A DNA stretch of 55,949 nucleotides, from assembly GCF_937912035.1 (NCBI RefSeq), contig NZ_CALDPF010000056.1, forward strand, positions 1 to 55,949, written 5' to 3'. Within the stretch, counting starts at the first letter, position 1, and each line of letters starts with the position of its first letter. The notes below the pieces were generated by a model. It was not told the origin of the DNA. It ran no database searches and saw nothing but the letters and a program-made list of their open reading frames with translations. Both the position numbers and the translations under genes were made by a program. Shown piece by piece: positions 1 through 7,456 of the stretch. Source of the stretch: an uncultured Bacteroides sp. (GTDB taxonomy: Bacteria > Bacteroidota > Bacteroidia > Bacteroidales > Bacteroidaceae).

Positions 1-55
1 CCCATCCTCTGATAATTCCTAAACGGTTGCTTATTGGATTAACTTTTTGTCCCAT
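1..55 (-). CDS. rpsC: 30S ribosomal protein S3, 5' end only
   Basis: Only the first 18 codons lie in the window; the gene runs off the left edge. The reverse strand reads ATG at 55 and gives MGQKVNPISNRLGIIRGW, the characteristic S3 N terminus. S3 sits at the mRNA entry side of the 30S subunit. The start is 5 bases past the rplV stop codon, so it is the next gene of the S10 operon. The stop and start are separated by a short AAGG-containing spacer, a weak ribosome-binding site at most. Identity rests on this N-terminal match and on the conserved operon position after L22. Confidence 0.9.
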   Translation of the reverse strand, partial: MGQKVNPISNRLGIIRGW

Positions 56-60
56 TTACC

Positions 61-471
61 TTAATTTTGATCTTCGTTATTACTTTTAGAACCAACGAAC
101 AACGTTACGTGGTTTGAACGTTTACGAATTCTGTAACCTCTTCCTTGCGGAGCCGGACGAAGACGTTTAAGCATCGCTGCACAATCCACATAGATCGTAG
201 AGATGTAAAGTTCTCCGTTTTCGGCTTTGCGTTCGTTCTTTTGCTCCCAGTTAGCGATTGCAGAGCGGAGAAGTTTTTCTACACGCTGTGCAGCCTCTTT
301 ATTTGAGAATTTAAGGATGCCAAGAGCTTTGAATACTTCTTGACCGCGCACCATGTCAGCGACTAAACGCATTTTACGTGGAGATGTCGGAACATTGCGC
401 AGCTTAGCGAAGCTCTGAGATTTGCGGGCCTCCTTTATCATTTCAGCTGATTGTCTTTTTCTTACACCCAT
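61..471 (-). CDS. rplV: 50S ribosomal protein L22
   Basis: 136-residue L22, a 23S rRNA-binding protein whose long beta hairpin lines the peptide exit tunnel. The globular part shows LRNVPTSPRKMRLVADMVRG (about residues 24-43), typical of L22. The C-terminal hairpin region contains CAAMLKRLRPAPQGRGYRIR-type sequence, the conserved tunnel loop where macrolide-resistance changes arise in other bacteria; nothing there looks altered. A lysine/glutamate-rich N-terminal extension of about 20 residues makes it longer than the roughly 110-residue enterobacterial protein, as is usual in Bacteroidetes. It lies 43 bases after rpsS and 5 bases before rpsC in the S10 operon, with no Shine-Dalgarno site. 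Confidence 0.97.
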   Translation of the reverse strand: MGVRKRQSAEMIKEARKSQSFAKLRNVPTSPRKMRLVADMVRGQEVFKALGILKFSNKEAAQRVEKLLRSAIANWEQKNERKAENGELYISTIYVDCAAMLKRLRPAPQGRGYRIRKRSNHVTLFVGSKSNNEDQN

Positions 472-514
472 TGTATTTTATTCTTTATTTTTCTTGAATT
501 AATATTACGGGCCA

Positions 515-784
515 TTATTTCTTCTTGTTACCACCGTGACCACGGAAGTTACGAGTCGGAGCGAATTCTCCGAGCTTGTGACCAACCATGTTTTCAGTTA
601 CGTAAACAGGAATGAACTTGTTACCATTGTGTACTGCGAAAGTATGACCTACGAAATCCGGAGAAATCATTGAAGCACGGCTCCATGTCTTAATTACAGA
701 CTTCTTGCCTGATTCTTCCATTGCAGCCACCTTCTTTTCGAGCTTAACGCTGATAAATGGTCCTTTTTTTAATGAACGACTCAT
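515..784 (-). CDS. rpsS: 30S ribosomal protein S19
   Basis: 89-residue S19, of normal length. It binds 16S rRNA in the head of the small subunit with S13, near the A site. It starts MSRSLKKGPFISVKL and contains the conserved block FVGHTFAVHNGNKFIPVYV and the C-terminal GHKLGEFAPTRNFRGHGG, which together are diagnostic for S19. Position between rplB and rplV matches the standard S10 order. The start codon is preceded by AT-rich sequence (ttaattaaacaact), without a Shine-Dalgarno motif. Confidence 0.97.
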   Translation of the reverse strand: MSRSLKKGPFISVKLEKKVAAMEESGKKSVIKTWSRASMISPDFVGHTFAVHNGNKFIPVYVTENMVGHKLGEFAPTRNFRGHGGNKKK

Positions 785-803
785 AGTTGTTTAATTAATC
801 AAT

Positions 804-1628
804 TTACTTTTTTCTTCTTTCAATAATGTACTTAGAAGACTGTTTCTTAGGAGCACGTGTCTTCAAGCCCTTAGCATACAAGCCTGTACGTGATCTTGGA
901 TGACCTCCAGACTGACGTCCTTCACCACCACCCATTGGGTGATCAACAGGGTTCATTACAACACCACGGTTGTGTGGACGACGACCTAACCAACGAGAAC
1001 GTCCTGCCTTACCAGAAGATTCAAGTGCGTGGTCTGAGTTACCTACACTACCGATAGTAGCTTTACAAGCACTCAAGATTTGTCTTACTTCACCTGAAGG
1101 CAATTTGATTACACAATATTTTCCTTCACGAGAAGTCAACTGAGCAAAATTACCAGCCGATCTTACTAAAGCTGCACCTTGTCCTGGACGTAATTCAATA
1201 TTGTGAATAACTGTACCTACAGGGATGTTCTCAAGCGGAAGTGCATTACCAATCTCAGGCGCTGCAGTCGCTCCAGACATCAAAGTGCTGCCAACTTGCA
1301 ATCCATTAGGAGCAATAATATATCTCTTTTCTCCATCAGCATAGAACAACAAAGCGATACGAGCCGAACGGTTTGGATCGTACTCTATTGTTTTTACAAC
1401 TGCTGGAACACCGTCTTTATTTCTCTTGAAGTCGATGAAACGGAATTTTCTCTTATGACCACCGCCAATATAGCGCATTGTCATTTTACCAACGTGGTTA
1501 CGACCACCAGTAGAACGCTTTCCACATACAAGAGATTTTTCTGGTACCGATGCAGTAATTTCTTCAAAAGTACCAATAATTTTGTGTCTCTGCCCCGGTG
1601 TTGTGGGCTTAAATTTACGTACTGCCAT
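804..1628 (-). CDS. rplB: 50S ribosomal protein L2
   Basis: 274-residue L2, the highly conserved protein needed for subunit association and peptidyl-transferase centre assembly. N-terminal MAVRKFKPTTPGQRHKI matches L2, as do GGGHKRKFRFIDFKR (about residue 55), the SH3-like middle segment GTVIHNIELRPGQGAALVRS, and the C-terminal GVVMNPVDHPMGGGEGR carrying the conserved histidine of the HPMGGG loop. Length is standard (273-276). It is separated from rplW by 8 bases, so the two are certainly cotranscribed. Confidence 0.98.
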   Translation of the reverse strand: MAVRKFKPTTPGQRHKIIGTFEEITASVPEKSLVCGKRSTGGRNHVGKMTMRYIGGGHKRKFRFIDFKRNKDGVPAVVKTIEYDPNRSARIALLFYADGEKRYIIAPNGLQVGSTLMSGATAAPEIGNALPLENIPVGTVIHNIELRPGQGAALVRSAGNFAQLTSREGKYCVIKLPSGEVRQILSACKATIGSVGNSDHALESSGKAGRSRWLGRRPHNRGVVMNPVDHPMGGGEGRQSGGHPRSRTGLYAKGLKTRAPKKQSSKYIIERRKK

Positions 1629-1636
1629 CTTATCTA

Positions 1637-1927
1637 TTAAATATTGCTATAAAAATCAATAGTATCGCCTTCTTTCAATGTCACTACAGCTTTCTTATAA
1701 GCATTAGTACGACCCTGAATCAGGCCCGATTTAGTATAACGGCTTTTATTTTTACCAGCGTAACGAATTGTATTCACGCTAATAACTGTCACGTTATACA
1801 AAGCTTCGATTTCACTCTTAATCTCTAATTTGTTAGCATCAGGACGAACAATAAATCCGAAACGATTAAATTTTTCAGTTATTGCAGTCATTTTTTCTGT
1901 TACTAACGGTTTAATAATAATTCCCAT
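1637..1927 (-). CDS. rplW: 50S ribosomal protein L23
   Basis: 96-residue L23, which sits at the polypeptide exit and is the docking point for trigger factor and SRP. N-terminal MGIIIKPLVTEKMTAITE matches the LVTEK motif of the family; VNTIRYAGKNKSRY and the basic GLIQGRTNAYKKAVVTL correspond to the rRNA-binding extension. It lies 19 bases after rplD. Unlike most genes in this window it is preceded by a complete Shine-Dalgarno sequence (listed separately), which fixes the ATG at 1927 as the start. Confidence 0.97.
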   Translation of the reverse strand: MGIIIKPLVTEKMTAITEKFNRFGFIVRPDANKLEIKSEIEALYNVTVISVNTIRYAGKNKSRYTKSGLIQGRTNAYKKAVVTLKEGDTIDFYSNI

Positions 1928-1936
1928 TTTACTAAG

Positions 1937-1944
1937 CCTCCTTT
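1937..1944 (-). promoter_or_regulatory. Strong Shine-Dalgarno site of rplW
   Basis: The reverse strand reads AAAGGAGG, then 9 bases, then the rplW ATG at 1927. This is a full anti-Shine-Dalgarno match at ideal spacing, placed between the rplD stop and the rplW start. Neighbouring genes (rpsS, rplB, rplC, rpsJ, fusA, rpsL, rpoB, rpoC) show only A/T-rich sequence before their starts. That is normal for Bacteroidetes, so this site stands out. Confidence 0.75.
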
Positions 1945-1946
1945 AA

Positions 1947-2576
1947 TTATTTAACTAAGGTTTCCTCGATAGCCTTTAATGCACTCTCTGTAACAACAAG
2001 AGTTTCTGCATTCAATACAGAGTATGTATTTAACGCAGAAGCAATTGCAAGATTTGTACGCTCTAAATTACGAGCAGACAAATATACGTTTTTATTTGCT
2101 TCTGGCAAAACCATAAGTAGCTTTTTGCCAGCCACTTTAAGATTATTCACAACATTTACGAATTCTTTTGTTTTTGGAGCTTCAAAAGTGAAGTCTTCAA
2201 CTACAACAATGTTGTTAGACTGAGCCTTATATGACAGAGCAGACTTACGTGCAAGAGCCTTAACTTTCTTGTTCAATTTAAACCAGTAATCACGTGGTTT
2301 AGGACCAAATACACGAGCACCTCCAACCAAAAGTGGAGAGTTGATATCACCACGACGTGCACCACCGCCACCTTTCTGACGACCCAATTTACGAGTAGAA
2401 CCGCTAATTTCGCTTCTTTCCTTTGATTTATGAGTTCCCTGGCGCTGATTAGCCATGTACTGCTTAACATCAAGATAGATAGCGTGATCGTTTGGTGTAA
2501 TACCGAAAACAGCTTCATTAAGAGCTACTTTTCTTCCAGTATCTTCACCTTTTATATTTAATACGTTAACTTCCAT
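1947..2576 (-). CDS. rplD: 50S ribosomal protein L4
   Basis: 209-residue L4, of standard length. It binds 23S rRNA and its long loop reaches the exit tunnel; in E. coli it also represses its own S10 operon. The tunnel loop appears as KLGRQKGGGGARRGDINSPL (about residues 63-82), and the conserved FGPKPRDYWFKLNKKVK follows. The start codon overlaps the rplC stop in a TAATG arrangement (shared base 2576), indicating translational coupling. Family identity is clear; whether this L4 autoregulates in Bacteroidetes cannot be read from the sequence. Confidence 0.97.
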   Translation of the reverse strand: MEVNVLNIKGEDTGRKVALNEAVFGITPNDHAIYLDVKQYMANQRQGTHKSKERSEISGSTRKLGRQKGGGGARRGDINSPLLVGGARVFGPKPRDYWFKLNKKVKALARKSALSYKAQSNNIVVVEDFTFEAPKTKEFVNVVNNLKVAGKKLLMVLPEANKNVYLSARNLERTNLAIASALNTYSVLNAETLVVTESALKAIEETLVK

Positions 2577-3193
2577 TATTTCTCAATTATTACGATTGAA
2601 CCTTTGTATCCTGGAACAGAACCCTTAATCAAAAGAAGATTGTGTTCTGGAATAACTTTTAATACCTGTAAGTTGTGAGTAGTTACTCTATCACCACCCA
2701 TGTGTCCACCCATGCGCATGCCTTTGAACACCTTTGCTGGGTAAGAACAAGCACCGATAGAACCCGGCTTACGAGCACGGTTATGCTGACCGTGAGTAGT
2801 CTGACCTACACCACCAAAACCATGACGTTTTACAACACCCTGGAATCCTTTACCTTTAGAGGTACCAATAATGTCAACATAAGTTGCATCATTAAACAGT
2901 TCTACAGTGATAGTGTCACCTAAATTCAATTCTTCTGAGAAATCTTTGAACTCGGCCAAGTGTCTCTTTGGAGTTACTCCAGCTTTCTTAAAGTGTCCCA
3001 TCAAAGGCTTAGTAGTATGCTTTTCTTTTTTGTCCTGGAAACCTACCTGAACAGCAGCATAACCATCTTTTTCAACACTCTTAATCTGAGTAACTACACA
3101 AGGACCAGCTTCGATAACAGTGCATGGTACATTTTTACCATCAGCACTGAACACGGATGTCATTCCGATTTTCTTTCCTAATAATCCTGGCAT
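2576..3193 (-). CDS. rplC: 50S ribosomal protein L3
   Basis: 205-residue L3, one of the two proteins that start 50S assembly. It opens with MPGLLGKKIGMTSVFSADGK, contains GTSKGKGFQGVVKRHGFGG (about residues 111-129), the most conserved L3 segment, and ends with the HNLLLIKGSVPG-type C-terminal strand. Length matches the family. It is 20 bases downstream of rpsJ and its stop codon overlaps the rplD start. Confidence 0.97.
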   Translation of the reverse strand: MPGLLGKKIGMTSVFSADGKNVPCTVIEAGPCVVTQIKSVEKDGYAAVQVGFQDKKEKHTTKPLMGHFKKAGVTPKRHLAEFKDFSEELNLGDTITVELFNDATYVDIIGTSKGKGFQGVVKRHGFGGVGQTTHGQHNRARKPGSIGACSYPAKVFKGMRMGGHMGGDRVTTHNLQVLKVIPEHNLLLIKGSVPGYKGSIVIIEK

Positions 3194-3213
3194 TTCAGTT
3201 AAATTTTAATTGA

Positions 3214-3519
3214 TTAAACTTTAATTTCTACTTCTACTCCACTTGGTAATTCCAATTTCATCAAAGCGTCAACAGTTTTAGCAGTTGAGCTATAGATGTC
3301 GATAAGTCTCTTATAAGAAGACAGTTCGAACTGTTCACGTGACTTCTTATTAACGAAAGTCGAACGGTTTACAGTAAAGATTCTTTTGTGAGTTGGCAAT
3401 GGAATTGGACCGCTAACGATAGCACCAGTAGCCTTCACAGTTCTTACAATTTTTTCAGCAGACTTGTCAACCAAGTTGTGATCGTAAGATTTCAGTTTAA
3501 TTCTGATTTTCTGACTCAT
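3214..3519 (-). CDS. rpsJ: 30S ribosomal protein S10
   Basis: 101-residue S10 (NusE), a head protein of the 30S subunit that also joins NusB in transcription antitermination. MSQKIRIKLKSYDHNLVDKS and the segment GPIPLPTHKRIFTVNRS (about residues 37-53) are diagnostic. It is the first gene of the S10 group and follows fusA by about 100 bases, as is normal in Bacteroidetes. The spacer contains a strong hairpin (listed separately). No promoter of the TAnnTTTG type is visible in it, so rpsJ probably depends on read-through from rpsL-rpsG-fusA. Confidence 0.97.
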   Translation of the reverse strand: MSQKIRIKLKSYDHNLVDKSAEKIVRTVKATGAIVSGPIPLPTHKRIFTVNRSTFVNKKSREQFELSSYKRLIDIYSSTAKTVDALMKLELPSGVEVEIKV

Positions 3520-3560
3520 TGTTAAATTTTAAATTATTAATTAAGTATTTATGATAAGAT

Positions 3561-3604
3561 GAAGCATGAGGGCTAAGAGTCATTCGCTAGCCCTCATAGG
3601 CTTC
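3561..3604 (-). other. Hairpin between fusA and rpsJ, no U tract
   Basis: On the transcribed strand TATGAGGGCTA pairs with TAGCCCTCAT across a 12-base loop, and the flanking GAAGC and GCTTC extend the stem after a small bulge. The hairpin begins about 17 bases after the fusA stop. It is followed by ATCTTATCATAAATAC rather than a run of T, so it does not look like an ordinary intrinsic terminator. It could be an RNA-processing or stabilising element, or a regulatory structure separating fusA and S10 expression. That role is inference. Confidence 0.6.
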
Positions 3605-3620
3605 AAGATATTTTTATTGA

Positions 3621-5738
3621 TTAAACCAGATCAACTCGACCTTTAACCTCTTCAAGAACAGTCTTAGCGATTGAGCTAGAAACCTGTGCATGATGATCGT
3701 ATGTCATAGAAGAAGTAGCACGACCTGATGTGATTGTACGCAATGCAGTTACATAACCGAACATTTCAGCCAATGGAACCATCGCTTTAACTATACGAGC
3801 ACCTGAACGGCTTGATTCCATACCTTCAACCTGTCCACGACGCTTGTTCAAGTCACCGATAACATCACCCATGTTTTCTTCCGGAGTTACAACTTCAAGC
3901 TTCATGATAGGCTCCATAAGAACAGGACCTGCCTTAGCACATGCATTCTTGTAAGCCTGAATAGCACAGATTTCGAAAGACAACTGGTCTGAGTCAACCG
4001 GGTGGAAAGAACCATCTTTCAACACTACTTTCAAAGAATCAAGAGGGAAGCCAGCCAACACACCATTCTTCATTGCAGTCTGGAAACCTTTCTGCACTGA
4101 AGGAATGAATTCCTTAGGCACGTTACCACCTTTAACCTCATCAATGAACTGAAGTCCGCCTTCCTTGTAATCTTCGTCAACTGGGCCGATAGTTACGATG
4201 ATATCTGCAAACTTACCACGACCACCAGACTGTTTCTTGTAAACTTCACGAAGCTCTACAGTCTTAGTAATAGCCTCCTTGTAGTTAACCTGAGGACGAC
4301 CCTGGTTACATTCAACCTTAAATTCACGTTTCAAACGGTCGATAATGATATCCAAGTGAAGCTCACCCATACCAGAGATAACTGTCTGACCTGTCTGTTC
4401 GTCAGTTCTTACAGTAAATGTTGGGTCTTCTTCAGCAAGTTTAGCCAAACCGTTAGAAAGTTTGTCAAGGTCTTTCTGAGTCTTAGGTTCTACTGCGATA
4501 CCGATAACTGGTTCTGGGAAGTCCATTGACTCAAGAACGATTGGAGCTGTTTCATCACAAAGAGTATCACCAGTACGGATATCTTTGAAACCTACTCCTG
4601 CACCTATATCACCAGCGCTGATTACTTCAACTGGATTCTGTTTGTTTGAGTGCATCTGGAACAAACGAGATACACGTTCTTTCTTACCTGAACGAGAGTT
4701 GAAGATATAAGAACCAGCTTCTACTTTACCTGAATATACACGGAAGAATGTCAAACGACCAACGTATGGGTCAGTTGCAATCTTAAATGCAAGAGCTGAT
4801 GTCTTTTCATCTTCATCTGGTTTACGATCTTCTTCAGCACCAGTAGTTGGGTTTGTACCGATGATGTTTGGAGTATCAAGCGGAGAAGGCAAGAATGCGC
4901 AAACATAGTCAAGAAGAGTCTGTACACCTTTATTCTTGAAAGAAGAACCACAGAACATAGGAACGATATCCATCTTCAATGTTCCGGCACGCAAAGCACG
5001 CAAGATTTCTTCTTCAGTGATAGTAGAAGGATCATCAAAATACTTTTCCATCAAGGCTTCATCAAATTCAGCCACTTTTTCAAGCATTTTATCTCTCCAC
5101 TCCTGTGCCTCATCAACGAGGTTAGCAGGGATATCCTCTACATCGTAGTCAGCTCCCATAGTTTCATCGTGCCATACAATAGCCTTCATTTTAATAAGGT
5201 CTACTACACCTTTGAAGTTCTCTTCAGCACCGATAGGAATAACAACAGGACAAGGATTAGCTCCAAGAACGTCTTTCATCTGACGAACAACTTCGAAGAA
5301 GTCAGCGCCAGAACGGTCCATTTTGTTAACATAACCGATACGTGGAACATTATACTTATCAGCCTGGCGCCATACAGTTTCAGACTGCGGTTCAACTCCA
5401 CCAACAGCACAATATGCAGCAACTGCACCATCAAGAACACGCAAAGAGCGTTCTACTTCAGCAGTAAAGTCTACGTGCCCCGGAGTATCAATCAAGTTAA
5501 TCTTATAAGTATTACCCGCATATTTCCAACGAGTAGTAGTAGCTGCAGATGTGATAGTAATACCACGTTCCTGCTCCTGCTCCATCCAGTCCATTGTTGC
5601 AGCACCGTCATGAACCTCACCAATTTTGTGAGTCAAACCAGTGTAGAACAAGATACGTTCAGAAGTCGTAGTTTTACCAGCATCAATGTGAGCCATGATA
5701 CCGATATTACGGGTCAAGTGCAAATCTTGTTTAGCCAT
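3621..5738 (-). CDS. fusA: Elongation factor G
   Basis: 705-residue EF-G, the GTPase that translocates tRNA and mRNA on the ribosome. G-domain motifs are intact: AHIDAGKTT (P loop, about residues 16-24), RGITITSAATT (switch I), DTPGH (G3) and NKMD (G4). Later domains include SGMGELHLDIIIDRLKREF (domain III) and a domain IV with GGRGKFADIIVTIGP. Length matches canonical EF-G1. Location between rpsG and rpsJ is the str-operon position, so this is the housekeeping copy rather than the starvation paralogue (EF-G2) known from Bacteroides. No fusidic-acid-resistance change can be asserted from inspection. Confidence 0.97.
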   Translation of the reverse strand: MAKQDLHLTRNIGIMAHIDAGKTTTSERILFYTGLTHKIGEVHDGAATMDWMEQEQERGITITSAATTTRWKYAGNTYKINLIDTPGHVDFTAEVERSLRVLDGAVAAYCAVGGVEPQSETVWRQADKYNVPRIGYVNKMDRSGADFFEVVRQMKDVLGANPCPVVIPIGAEENFKGVVDLIKMKAIVWHDETMGADYDVEDIPANLVDEAQEWRDKMLEKVAEFDEALMEKYFDDPSTITEEEILRALRAGTLKMDIVPMFCGSSFKNKGVQTLLDYVCAFLPSPLDTPNIIGTNPTTGAEEDRKPDEDEKTSALAFKIATDPYVGRLTFFRVYSGKVEAGSYIFNSRSGKKERVSRLFQMHSNKQNPVEVISAGDIGAGVGFKDIRTGDTLCDETAPIVLESMDFPEPVIGIAVEPKTQKDLDKLSNGLAKLAEEDPTFTVRTDEQTGQTVISGMGELHLDIIIDRLKREFKVECNQGRPQVNYKEAITKTVELREVYKKQSGGRGKFADIIVTIGPVDEDYKEGGLQFIDEVKGGNVPKEFIPSVQKGFQTAMKNGVLAGFPLDSLKVVLKDGSFHPVDSDQLSFEICAIQAYKNACAKAGPVLMEPIMKLEVVTPEENMGDVIGDLNKRRGQVEGMESSRSGARIVKAMVPLAEMFGYVTALRTITSGRATSSMTYDHHAQVSSSIAKTVLEEVKGRVDLV

Positions 5739-5770
5739 TTTAAATCTTTAGTTATTAAATTATTACTTGA

Positions 5771-6247
5771 TTAAAATCTGAAATGCGCAAAAGCACGGTT
5801 AGCTTCAGCCATACGATGCATATCTTCCTTACGTTTGAAAGCACCACCCTGTTCGTTATAAGCATCAAGGATTTCAGCAGCCAACTTATCAGCCATGCTC
5901 TTACCTCCGCGCTTACGAGCAAATAATATCAAGTTCTTCATTGAGATAGACTCTTTACGATCAGGACGAATTTCTGTTGGAACCTGGAATGTTGCACCAC
6001 CGATACGACGAGATTTAACTTCAAGTTGTGGAGTTACATTTTCAAGAGCTTTCTTCCACACTTCAAGAGCTGAAGTTTCCTCAGCAGGCAATTTAGTGCC
6101 AACTACATTAAGTGCACCGTAAAAGATTTCATAAGAAGTATTCTTCTTTCCGTCATACATCAGATGGTTTACGAACTTAGAAACCTTCTGATCATTAAAT
6201 ACTGGATCCGGAAGGATCACACGTTTTTTTGGTTTTGCTTTTCTCAT
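5771..6247 (-). CDS. rpsG: 30S ribosomal protein S7
   Basis: 158-residue S7, a primary 16S rRNA-binding protein that nucleates assembly of the 30S head. Start chosen at ATG 6247 (MRKAKPKKRVILPDPVFND), the usual N terminus and length for the phylum. Diagnostic motifs: KVSKFVNHLMYDGKKNTSYEI, SRRIGGATFQVPTEIRPDRK, and a C terminus ending MHRMAEANRAFAHFRF. The frame stays open upstream to another ATG at 6301, which would add 18 residues unlike S7. That ATG is abutted directly by GGAGGAG, spacing too short for efficient initiation. In E. coli S7 represses this operon from the S12-S7 spacer; a comparable element here is untested. Confidence 0.95.
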   Translation of the reverse strand: MRKAKPKKRVILPDPVFNDQKVSKFVNHLMYDGKKNTSYEIFYGALNVVGTKLPAEETSALEVWKKALENVTPQLEVKSRRIGGATFQVPTEIRPDRKESISMKNLILFARKRGGKSMADKLAAEILDAYNEQGGAFKRKEDMHRMAEANRAFAHFRF

Positions 6248-6396
6248 TTTGTTTGACAAATTATGTTTAGTTTGGGGCTGCACCTCTGTTTGCTTCAACA
6301 TCTCCTCCGAGACATTTACTCAACCTTAAAGCTTTTCCAACAAACCAAAACGAAATTATTAAAGTCTTTACTTAAAAGGATTGTACTCAGCTAAAA

Positions 6397-6807
6397 TTAT
6401 TTTTTCTTACCCTTAGCTGCTGCTGGAGCCTGTCCTGGTTTTGGACGCTTAGCACCATATTTAGAACGTCTCTGTGTACGACCAGCCACACCTGCAGTAT
6501 CCAATGTACCGCGAACGATATGATAACGTACACCCGGAAGGTCTTTCACACGACCACCACGTACCAATACGATTGAGTGTTCCTGCAAGTTGTGTCCTTC
6601 TCCCGGAATGTAAGAGTTAACTTCCTTAGAGTTTGTCAGACGCACACGAGCAACTTTACGCATTGCTGAGTTAGGTTTCTTAGGAGTTGTAGTATACACA
6701 CGTACACAAACGCCACGTCTCTGAGGACATGAATCAAGTGCTGGTGACTTACTTTTCTCAACCAAAACCGTTCTTCCTTTTCTTACTAATTGTTGAATAG
6801 TAGGCAT
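6397..6807 (-). CDS. rpsL: 30S ribosomal protein S12
   Basis: 136-residue S12, part of the decoding centre. Contains SCPQRRGVCVRVYTTTPKKP and GGRVKDLPGVRYHIVRG; the two lysines whose change gives streptomycin resistance in other bacteria (in TPKKPNS and RVKDLPG) are both present, so the wild-type form is encoded. The C terminus carries an alanine/lysine-rich tail. It is the first gene of the str/S10 operon: a near-consensus promoter lies about 80 bases upstream and the preceding gene ends in a terminator. Confidence 0.97.
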   Translation of the reverse strand: MPTIQQLVRKGRTVLVEKSKSPALDSCPQRRGVCVRVYTTTPKKPNSAMRKVARVRLTNSKEVNSYIPGEGHNLQEHSIVLVRGGRVKDLPGVRYHIVRGTLDTAGVAGRTQRRSKYGAKRPKPGQAPAAAKGKKK

Positions 6808-6883
6808 TTTGTTTGATTTTTAAATTTATATATATTGTTTATTCAAATTCCAATCCTAAAGCGAAACTACATATTTCGGGTTG

Positions 6884-6914
6884 CAAAGGTACGAATAAGT
6901 TTTTAATACACAAA
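6884..6914 (-). promoter_or_regulatory. Promoter of the rpsL-rpsG-fusA-S10 operon
   Basis: The reverse strand carries TTTG (6914-6911), exactly 19 bases, then TACCTTTG (6891-6884). This matches the Bacteroides primary-sigma consensus TTTG-N19-21-TAnnTTTG. It places transcription start near 6879 and gives a leader of about 70 bases before rpsL. It is the best promoter match seen in the window and fits the expected strong expression. Confidence 0.82.
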
Positions 6915-6924
6915 CTCTTTTGCA

Positions 6925-6970
6925 AATAAAAAAGGCCCAATCTGCTCATTTTTGCGCAAATCAGACCTTT
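6925..6970 (-). terminator. Intrinsic terminator after the DUF3467 gene
   Basis: The reverse strand forms a 14-pair stem: AAAGGTCTGATTTG pairs with CAGATTGGGCCTTT, including several G-T wobbles. The loop is about 12 bases and a T-rich run follows. It begins about 20 bases past the DUF3467 stop and ends just upstream of the rpsL promoter, separating the two units. Confidence 0.75.
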
Positions 6971-6991
6971 ATAAACATTTTTTATTATTTA

Positions 6992-7330
6992 TTAAGCTTC
7001 TCCTTTAAAATCAGTCAAAGGTGGAACAAAAGTTCTGCCACTTTTATCTTCATCTTTCACCCTTTCTTCCGGCATTTTTACTGCTCCAAAATTTCTTTCA
7101 TACTTTACCATATTATCCTGTAAAGCATACATTAATCTCTTAGCATTTTCTGGAGTCATCACAATTCTTGACTGCACACCTGCCTTTGGCAATCCCGGCA
7201 ACACTGATACAAAATCAATAATAAATTCAGAAGTTGAATGGGTAATAATAGCAAGATTTGCGTAAGTTCCCTTTGCCACATCTTCTTTTAATTCTATTTG
7301 CAATTGATTATTTTTATTTTCGTTTTCCAT
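6992..7330 (-). CDS. DUF3467 family protein
   Basis: 112-residue soluble protein of the DUF3467 family, which is widespread in Bacteroidetes and has no established function. It has no signal peptide. The conserved core includes YANLAIITHSTSEFIIDFV (about residues 23-41) and SRIVMTPENAKRLMYALQDN (about 55-74), then an acidic, variable tail. In Bacteroides genomes this gene typically lies between rpoC and rpsL, which suggests a conserved link with gene expression but proves nothing. Here it keeps its place before rpsL but is separated from rpoC by about 40 kb. It has its own promoter and terminator. Confidence 0.85.
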   Translation of the reverse strand: MENENKNNQLQIELKEDVAKGTYANLAIITHSTSEFIIDFVSVLPGLPKAGVQSRIVMTPENAKRLMYALQDNMVKYERNFGAVKMPEERVKDEDKSGRTFVPPLTDFKGEA

Positions 7331-7362
7331 GATAAATTATGTTTTTTAATAATTATATACGA

Positions 7363-7394
7363 CAAAAGTAGAACAAAATAAGCAGTCACGCAAG
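7363..7394 (-). promoter_or_regulatory. Promoter of the DUF3467 gene
   Basis: The reverse strand shows TACTTTTG (7370-7363), a full match to TAnnTTTG. CTTG lies 20 bases upstream (7394-7391), a one-mismatch -33 element. Predicted transcription start is about 25 bases before the ATG at 7330. Confidence 0.6.
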
Positions 7395-7436
7395 AAAAGA
7401 GTATAAAAGTTATATTTTCATTCACAAAAAAATAGC

Positions 7437-7444
7437 TAAATTTG
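7437..7444 (+). promoter_or_regulatory. -7 box of the first HTCS gene
   Basis: TAAATTTG matches the Bacteroides -7 consensus TAnnTTTG. The -33 region is only T-rich (TTTT at 7415-7418, 18 bases away). Transcription would begin near 7449, leaving a leader of roughly 8-14 bases before the ATGs at 7457 and 7463. The in-frame TTG at 7442 lies inside this box and is therefore unlikely to be a start codon. Confidence 0.5.
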
Positions 7445-7456
7445 CCACATAAGATA

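Noticed and set aside
5169..5774. 201-codon open frame opposite the fusA G domain
   Set aside because: Antisense to strongly conserved EF-G motifs; low-complexity Asn/Ser/Thr-rich translation without family features.
7442..7456. TTG start adding five residues to HTCS 1
   Set aside because: The TTG is part of the TAAATTTG promoter box; ATG codons at 7457 and 7463 precede the signal sequence.
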